From positions 1,470,940-1,534,939 of the forward strand of contig JAKCOZ010000082.1 in NCBI GenBank assembly GCA_022605955.1: DNA of 64,000 nt. The letters are read 5' to 3'. Position numbers and translations under genes: made by a program. Numbering within the stretch: the stretch's first letter is position 1; each line of letters opens with the position of its first letter. This document shows positions 56,369-64,000 of the stretch, in pieces. The notes under the pieces are model-generated. The model saw nothing but the letters and a program-made list of their open reading frames with translations, ran no database searches and was not told the origin of the DNA. The stretch comes from Rallus limicola. Lineage: Eukaryota; Chordata; Aves; Gruiformes; Rallidae.

Positions 56369-56389
56369 CCCCCCCCCCCCCCCCCCCCC
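56369..56389. repeat. C21 homopolymer
   Basis: Twenty-one C in MEX3A intron 1. Confidence 0.9.
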
Positions 56390-59300
56390 AACTGCTCCGG
56401 GCTCTCCCGGGTGTGGAGAGAGGGGAGGAGGAGGGGGGGGTTGGGGGGGGGGCGAGGTGCGCTGCGGGGTGGGCAGCTCTGCCGAGCATCGCGGGAGCCG
56501 TGGCGGGGTTAAAACACGGGGCTCGGCGAGAGAAGTTTTGTGTCGCTTACGGAGAGCGGGGGGCGGGGGGGGGCGCAAATACTCATAGTGTGTCTAAATG
56601 GGGGGGGGGTTGGGGTGGGTTTTTGGGGTTTTTTTTTGTTTTTTTCTATTTTTTTTTCTTTCTCTGAGCAAGTAACTTGACGCTCTGGAAGTGTGACGGG
56701 CAGAGACTGCGGCTCCAAATCCAGATGCTTCCCTCTTGGGTTGGGAATTAAAATCTCCCGAGTGGGGGGGTGGGGGGGGGGTTGCAGTTTGTTGGAGGTT
56801 GTTGTCTCCTCGGGAGCCAGCGGTCTGGGAAAGGGGATGTGCAGAGGCTGAGGTGGGCATGGGGGAAGCCGCGGGGAAGAGGGATACAAATGGCTGATGG
56901 CCGTGCATCCTTCCACTGGAGCGTGTGACGGGAACAATGGGGCCTCTGGTGGCTCAGCGCTCTGCCACCAGTGAAGCTGGTCCCCTTGTTGGGATGGAGA
57001 GTGTGGGCAGGAGCACGGCGGGGTGCTGTGTTCCCCCAAAACTGCAGCAGAGGGAACGGATCTGGCTTCACGCCCCCCTTCCGCCGTCACCGCCACGCTG
57101 GGATCATGGCCCCTGCGCAGGGGGGGGGAAGGTGGGAAGAAGGGGGGGGTGAAGGGGTGACCGAGGGGGTGATCGCTCCCCCCACCCCGGGCCTGATCCT
57201 CCCCGTGATGCTTTTACACCGCTGCGAGCTGAGAGCAGCCAAAACCATTGGGGCTTTGCACCAACTCTGTGCTGGCGGGTGCAAGGCCGGGGAGAATCAG
57301 GCCCCCTTTGTTTAATAAAGTTAGAAAAGAGAGCGGATTCAGGAGGCGGCATTGAGGGGAAACGTGAAGATGATGCAGGAGGTGCCTGAGCTATTTTCTT
57401 CCAGGATCTCACCGCTGCCCCAAACTCCCAAGAAGGGGGTGTGTTCCGATGCGCTTGTACGCAGCGGCGTGCCCATTGTGGCCGGAGTGATAGAGAGGAA
57501 CGTGGAGACCTGGGGTTTTTTTCCACCATTTTTGGTGTGTGTGAGGGTTTTCCCACATCTGGGAAACTGGGAAATGTCAGTGGGTCAGAGCTCCAGCGAG
57601 GTGGACTCGGCAGTGCTCCATCACTTAGTGGGTCAGACCGTGTAAGCTGTGCCCCTCTAATAAAGGCGGGTGGGACGCATCCTGCGCTGGTAGAAATCAG
57701 CAAGGTCCCCCGCAGCCACCGCTCTGTACTCCAGCAGAGATCGTGGCCCGTGCTTATTCCTTGGAAAGGACTATAGGAATGTCACCAAGGTCTTGGTTTT
57801 GTGTGGAAGGCTGGATTACGAGGGTCTGCTCTCAGATGGAGCTGGGTGCAGGGCACCCTGGGGGGGGGACCAAATGCCTTTCCATGGATACCTGGCTAGG
57901 AATCCCTTGGGGAGAACCCAGAACCCACAGACAGTCACCCCCTTGGTAAATGCTGCCCATGGGGCTGATGGTTTGCTAAGCAAATGAGCATTTTAGGGGT
58001 GCTTGTGAACAGGGGGGAACGAACACCTTGGGGAAGGGGAGTGGGTGGGGACTAACAGTAAACTAGCTGTTATTTCAGGGCTTTAATTGGTAACAGGGTT
58101 GTGCTTTTTCTTTGCCTCGGTGTTCTGGATCTGAGAAACCACTTAAAATAATCCCTCCAGTCTTTGGAGGTGCACCTTACTGACACGTATGTATGTGTGA
58201 GGGCAGGATGGGGGGCACGGGGGCCCTTCGATGTGGCGGTGGGATCTCCCAGTACACAACTACCCCGTTGCTTTGCTTGGAGGAGAGTAAAGGTGCTCAA
58301 GTATAAATAAGGCTCAAGCCCCATATATTTTTATCGGACCGTTTGTAAGTCTGATTCACGAAGAGGTTTAATTGTGGCTCCACTTCAAACCGGAGATGCT
58401 GCAGGAGATAAACCTGCGCTCCGGCGTCTCTTCTCCCCGGGAACTGCTAACGTGCCCTCGCGGAGCCAATCGCCTGCCGGGAACCTCGCTCGAGTTTTGC
58501 GCCGGTGCCGGGTTTGTGCGCTGAATTCGAGCAGCGCTCTTCTTCAGCGCCGCGACCGCTGGCTGGGTGGGATAGGGGAAGGCGCTGGGGTGAACTCGTG
58601 GGCTGCTGGAAGGGAGAACTTGGTGGGAATGGACTGGGCAGGTGCTGAGAGCGAGCGGCTCATACATCGTGATGCCCATGGGAGCCATGGTGGAGAGGTT
58701 GGGTACCTGGTGGGATGCGCCCAAGGTCTTGCTTTGCAGGAGAGGAAAGGAAAGTGGGAAAGGAAGGATGAGGGGATGAAGTCGTGACAATCCCTTTGAC
58801 TGACATTTGTGACCTCTTCCAGTCCCCTGGCCATAGTTGGCAATGACTTCCCTTCTCCAGTTGGAAGTGGAGCCATGGCCTCCGTGCGTTCCCTCCTGTT
58901 GTTGCTAGGGTGAGGAGCAGGGATGCCTCTGCCTGTGTTGTGACTCCTGCAGACCATTCCCCCCTTCCCTTGGCGTGTGGCAAGACTGTCGAGTCCAGCC
59001 ATGCTGAGCTTGGGCTGCCGAACCTCCTGACACGTGCCATGGTATACACAGTGTTCCTTGGTTCTGGAGATGGTCTGGACTTGTGTGGAGGTGGTCTGGA
59101 CCTGTGTGGTGCAGTGGGGTGCTTGGTGGCTTCTGTGTTTTGCCCGCCAGCTCTTGTTGTGGGCATCTTCTCCACAATGTCCTTTCTATGTGTTCTTGGA
59201 ACTACGCAGGTAGATTTGCCACCCAAGGGTGATTTTTGAGCAGGTGGCAGAGCACCAAGGGACTCGCCAAGAAGGTTCTTGCAAGCCAAGGGTGTGTGTT

Positions 59301-62300
59301 GAGGTGGGAAGAGGTGCTGGGGAGAGTGGAGAGCATCTCTAAATGTGTCATGCTTTGGCCATTCAGACTGTGAACATAGACAGGGGCAGAAGTCCTCAGC
59401 CACCAAGGTGTCCAGGTTCTCCCCTAGAATTCACCCGAGGCAGGTGTGGGTCCAAGCTGCATATCTGACTTCTCTGCTGGCATTAAATCCGCTCCTGCTG
59501 ACAGACCAGCCTGCAGCCAGCGGAGCCCGGGGAGAGGCCGCTGGACTCCTAAGAGGGTCTCATCTAAGGCTGGATCTTGTAGTTAGGGAAGACGTGGTCG
59601 TGGTTCTTTGTGTGCCTGGTGTCTGTGGGAGAACGTGGCAGGTCAGTTTGGCTTCCTGCGGCGCGGAGCACGACAGCGCAAGCCGCCCGCTCCCAGCAGG
59701 TCCCTTCCTTCTCTGAGTATTTTCACTCTCATCATCAATAGTAGCATCCATTGTCACCTGTACGCAGAGGCACCCTTTGATGAAGCATCTCCCAGAGCAT
59801 CCCTGCTCTAACTAGACTGTTGTCAACAGGAATGAGATGATGGGAGAGAGGAGCTTAACGCAAATTGCTCTTTCTTGGCAAGGTGAAGTCAAATAACGAG
59901 AGGCCCCACTAACCCCAGGTGATTGGGCTCTTTGTGTAGCTCCAAACATGCTCTGATGCTTTCAGCATTTAAAAATAGTCCGAGGAAAGCTTTTTCATTG
60001 AGGAAGTCTGATGATTGCAGCTCCCCCACCCACCATGTGGAGGTGGATGTACAGCATCCGAGAAGCACCGAGGGGGGTCAGATCCTGTTGTTGTCTCTTT
60101 GCTTTCACATAAATCTTGGAGCTGAAGCCACCCGGTCTGGTGGGGGTCTGGAAAGGAACCTCTTTACGCTGCTCTGGCAGTGTGGGATGGGCCTGAAAAG
60201 GGAGCGAGCGGGAGTCAGTGTGGGATTGGTGTAAAGTGTTAATGAGAATTCGCCTGAATTTACACCAGGGAAAAGTGCGGAATGGGATTGACTTTGTGCG
60301 GTTTCAGCTGGAGGTGGGAGGAGAAAAATGGGTCTGGGAGAGAGACAAAGGGAATTTTCTAGGGAGACACGCACGCTCCGCGCATCCGATCCGGCTGCTG
60401 AAAGCCGCGCTGACCGAGTGAACTGCGCCGCAGAGCAGCCGGACGGAATCTAGGGCAGTGGGAAAGCGTGCTGGCGTAGGGTGGGGGCCCCCGCGGCCGC
60501 TCCCCACCCACCCCCTCCATTCCTGCCTTTGTCTGGCAGCCCCCTCCTCCTGCGTCCGGCCCCCCACCCCCTCAGCTGCTGGCTTGCCTTACCCCGCTTT
60601 CCCCCCCCTCCCCGCTTCCCCGTACGCCGCCGTCCGGCTCCGAATGCGTGCCGTGGGGCCGCGGCAGGATGATGCCATGCAGGGGGCCATGGTCACACCC
60701 ACCCCGACGCGATGCGTCGCTGGCAGAGAAGAAGCGGCTGCTCTGGGCCGGGGGTCTTCTAGGCCGAGGTCCCAACTTTTCCTCCTCCGTACAAGGTGGT
60801 GATTGTCTGTGGCATCTGGCTCGTTGCTTTTGGGGTCCTGTTGCCTTTTCTTTCATGTTTTGGGGTTTGGGTTTGGGTTTGGGGGTGGTTTTTTTTGTTG
60901 TTATAAACAACTTTCATCGCTACGTGTAGAAGCTCAAAAGCCAACGGGGCGGTCGCTTATTTTTGTGGCCTGGTGGGCTTGGTTCCTCCTCTCCCCACCC
61001 CCCCCCCCCCCCACCTCCTTTCTTGTAAACACAACTCACATCATCAATACAATAAAACCTCAATGCCAAGGGATGGAGTTGGTTGGTTGTGGTCCTTTTG
61101 TGTGCGTTTTGGGGGGTGTCTGTGTGTTTTTTTTCTGACACCACTTTCATCAGATTCTCAATGCAACAAAATCTTACCCCACAGTCAGTTGGGAGGGTTT
61201 ATTTGTGATGTTCTTTGTGTGCTTGTCTTTTAACGTGGCTTTCATCTTGGAACGGGGAAAAGAATGCCCCACCTTACCAGAGATATTTGAGGGTTGTTTA
61301 TTTTATGGTCCTTTTTTAATTCCATTACTAACCAGAAAAAAAAGACCCAAGTCCTAATTTGCCCTTAGGCTCTCTTCTACCCCACCAGCAATGCCAAAAT
61401 GTCTTAAGTGGGATATTTACAGGTGTATTTTATACTGGTGCAGTGTAAAGGTGCTTTAGTATAAATGAGAAGAGGGCTAAATATCTTTTGTCTGTAGAGA
61501 TATTTTGGTATCCAGGTGAAAACAAGGAATATAAGGACCTGAAGTGATTTTGTGTGGTGTGTTTAAAAAAAAAAAACCCCACAAAAAAACCCCTACTAAC
61601 CAACAGCAACCCCCACACACACCTCGGGGCTGGATCCTGGATGGTTCCCTGTAAGCTGGAGCAGCACCTCTGATGCTTTTGGGTGAAGGCCACGCTTCTG
61701 GGCACAGACTGGGACATACTGGAGGTGTCCCAGTTGGGCATGGACAGGGGACATGCTGGTGGTGTCCCTGTTTGTGTGGACAAGACCCTTTAGGCTGCAC
61801 CAGTCGCAGTCTGTACCTGTGCAGGATCTGAGCAGTGGTGAGAAGAAGGTGGTCAGTGGGTTTAACTCAGAGCTTACACCAAAGTGGAATGTCCGATGGA
61901 GATACTCCACAGGCACAGCTGTGTTATCCATCGCACTGTCCCTTCTGCTGGTATTTACACCCAGCATGGTGCAGTGGGCACCTCCAGAGCACATCCAACC
62001 CCTACACCGCTCCAGCCTTTTCCAGCTGCCAGAGCTGTGGAGGGGAACCTCGGGGTAAACCACAACGAGGGCCTGGGGAAGGTCCTGTGGAAGCACGTTG
62101 CTGGGTTCCAAAAGATTCGGGATGGGTCCAAGCAAAGTAACTGGCAGGTTTGATGCATCGTACACCCTTCTTGTCCTCGTGAGCAGCGGACCCAGCCCTC
62201 AAAACCTTCCTCCTCCGTTAGTTCAGATGGATTTGTTGAACCCCACTGCAGAGAGGAGAACGTGGCTGTGCATCCAAATCTCCCCCCGATTCCCCACCCA

Positions 62301-64000
62301 TCCCCAGTTTGGTAGTGTCTGGACTCTATTTATTTGTTGTTAGCCAGAGCTAGCTGCTCAGTGGATTAATTCCAGTTAGATAACTGGTCTGGGTGCCGGA
62401 GGCTCCAGAATCCTCAAGGGTTTGTTCCTCTACGTTTTGTGGCTTACTAGGGTAATTTGCAGACACATTTACTCTGAGTCAATTGGCACTCAGTTAACTC
62501 AAGTTAAGAAGAAGGGGGTGAGGGAGGAGGTAATCATACAAACCTCCTTTGTGAAGTTCTTTGGGATCTGTGTTATTGGCAAAAAAACCCAACAAACCCC
62601 TCAGAATAATAGAAGCCAGGTAGTGGAAACACAAGAAGAAGGGGGGGGTTTAATTCTCTCTCTAATATAAAACCGAACCGGTGGGAGTCTGCCAGGGATC
62701 AATTAGCCAATGTCTGCACACTGCCTTAACGAGTCAGCTACTACAGCAAAGTTATATCTTACTATTGTAGTTTCTATGGGTCCTTTTCCCCTCTTAGTTT
62801 TACATTTTTAACACCAAGTAGTAGTAGAACTACTACTAAGTAGTTCTCTCCCCTCTTAATAATCCGCTGAGGAAAGCGGTTTGTTGTGTGGTGTTTTCAA
62901 ACTCCAGTTAACGCAGGAGGAAAACTTCATTTAAAAAACCCCAAACATACAGAAAAAATGTAATTTGGGAAAAAAAAAAAAACCACCCCACCTCACATAG
63001 GAGTGTGCTTCTAATCCAGCCAGGACATAAAGGGCCACATCCTGACCTGGCTGAGCTCTGTCAGAAGCAGTGTGATGTCCAGGAAGGCTCAGCACCTATT
63101 TAGTTGTGGGCAGCAGGGTCAGGGTTGGGGTTGAGATGGGCTTTGAAGGGACCTTGGGACCGAGTAAATCAGATTTAAGCCCAGCCTGGTTTTCGTGGCT
63201 GCAGATCGGTGCAGCTCTCTTGGAAGTTGGGGGAGCTCTCCCGGTTTATACTGCCGGTGGCTTGGCCTGTTGTGTGCACCAGTTTAGAGCTGGGAGGGAT
63301 CTGGGCCACTGAACCTGCCGGGCTGCTGGTCTTGATGGAGTTGCTCTCATTTCCTGCGGGGTTATTTTTTTCCCCTGTTTTTAAGCACAGGATCCCCCAT
63401 CTGTCTGTCTCTGCAAAGCTGGCTTTCCAGGCTGCAGGCCTGCATGGAGACCCTCCCTCCTCCTCCTCCTCCCCCTGCTTCTCACACCATCGACTGCACC
63501 ACGCGTCCTTTTGTCCGTGTCTCGATCCTCCCTCCCCCTCTCGCCATGCTCTCTCCTTCCCTGTCTCCCTTTTCCCATTTCGGGGGGTGTCACAGCTTTG
63601 CCTTCACACCCTCGATTCCCCTCTTCCCTCGGAGGGATCCTAAAGTGCCTCTCCCTCAATTTCCACCACCTTTCCTCCATCCCTAACTCCCTCCTACCCC
63701 TCCCAGCTCACGTAACGCTTACGTTTTGCCCTCATTCATGTGTATTCCTTGCCACCGTTTCCTTCCATCTGTCCCCAGCATGGAGCCCCCTGTCCTTTGT
63801 CACCGCTCTGCTTGCCTGACCCTCCATGTCGCCTCCTTGATTGTATTCCTGGCTGTGGATTCCTCCCCTCCCCACCACCACGCAGTCATTGTCCGGTGGC
63901 TTAGAAAAATCCCCCCCCAGCGCAAGGCCAGCCCTACCTGACGTCCTTCTGCCAGTGAGAGCCTTGTGCTCCCAGGGAAACAGAACGTGGGGCGCTGAGA

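Larger units (their letters stand above)
55180..64000 (+). other. MEX3A: MEX3A intron 1 (5' part)
   Basis: No MEX3A KH1/KH2 or RING exon is found up to the window end, so the intron exceeds 8.8 kb, compatible with a long MEX3A intron. It is CpG-rich up to about 56250, then less so, and holds a CTC run (about 55780-55805) with an AT block, a TA/CA microsatellite (56291-56328), a 21-C run (56369-56389), a telomere-like GGGTTT stretch (60862-60885) and many A or T runs. I see no CR1 or gene here. Confidence 0.75.

Noticed and set aside
62817..62839. TAGTAGTAG-AA-CTACTACTA hairpin in MEX3A intron 1
   Set aside because: A simple repeat with a two-base loop; unlikely to be a real RNA hairpin or microRNA.
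1..64000. CRISPR arrays, tRNA, rRNA or prokaryotic operons
   Set aside because: None seen; the tandem repeats are eukaryotic minisatellites without unique spacers.

Overview
This is a GC-rich window from a bird nuclear genome, probably a microchromosome. The evidence for a bird is the many CR1 LINE fragments, a complete solo LTR of a type I recognise from bird genomes, dense GC minisatellites and homopolymers, and two vertebrate genes in a conserved head-to-head order. The species cannot be named from the sequence. There are no prokaryotic features.

Two genes are supported. (1) LMNA (lamin A) lies on the minus strand with all 12 coding exons, from the ATG at 29255 to the TAA at 6794-6792. 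All introns are GT-AG, and most exon lengths equal those of human LMNA (157, 126, 171, 126, 221, 108 and 120 bp). The protein is about 658 residues: head, coiled-coil rod, nuclear localisation signal, Ig-like tail, prelamin region and a CSIM CaaX box. (2) MEX3A lies on the plus strand. Only its first coding exon (54711-55179) is in the window; the rest lies past the right edge, so 55180-64000 is intron 1.

Layout: 1-5170 lies downstream of LMNA and holds two CpG-rich patches (about 930-1260 and 4620-4760). Both have strong minus-strand splice donors, and one has a perfect RFX X-box. By synteny they may be 5' exons of the next gene (SEMA4A follows LMNA in human), but no coding exon of it is visible. 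A 750-bp minisatellite sits between them. 5175-6824 is LMNA exon 12 and its 3' UTR. 6825-11832 holds the compact exons 11 to 2. 11833-28905 is the 17-kb intron 1, with a 1.27-kb 10-bp minisatellite, a ~106-bp direct duplication, CR1 copies and a large inverted repeat. 28906-29352 is exon 1 and a TATA promoter. 29353-54180 is an intergenic stretch with AT-rich homeodomain-like islands, a solo LTR with an intact 5-bp target duplication, a 50-bp minisatellite that repeats a splice-donor-like motif, a 38-bp AT palindrome and inverted CR1 copies. 54180-56250 is the MEX3A CpG island.

The two genes are not a pathway; they are divergent neighbours. Lamin A builds the nuclear lamina, and MEX3A is a KH-domain RNA-binding protein of the MEX3 family. 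I found no convincing new multi-gene system. The most interesting observations concern LMNA isoform biology (the mammalian lamin C ending and the progerin cryptic donor context are not present) and repeat structure.
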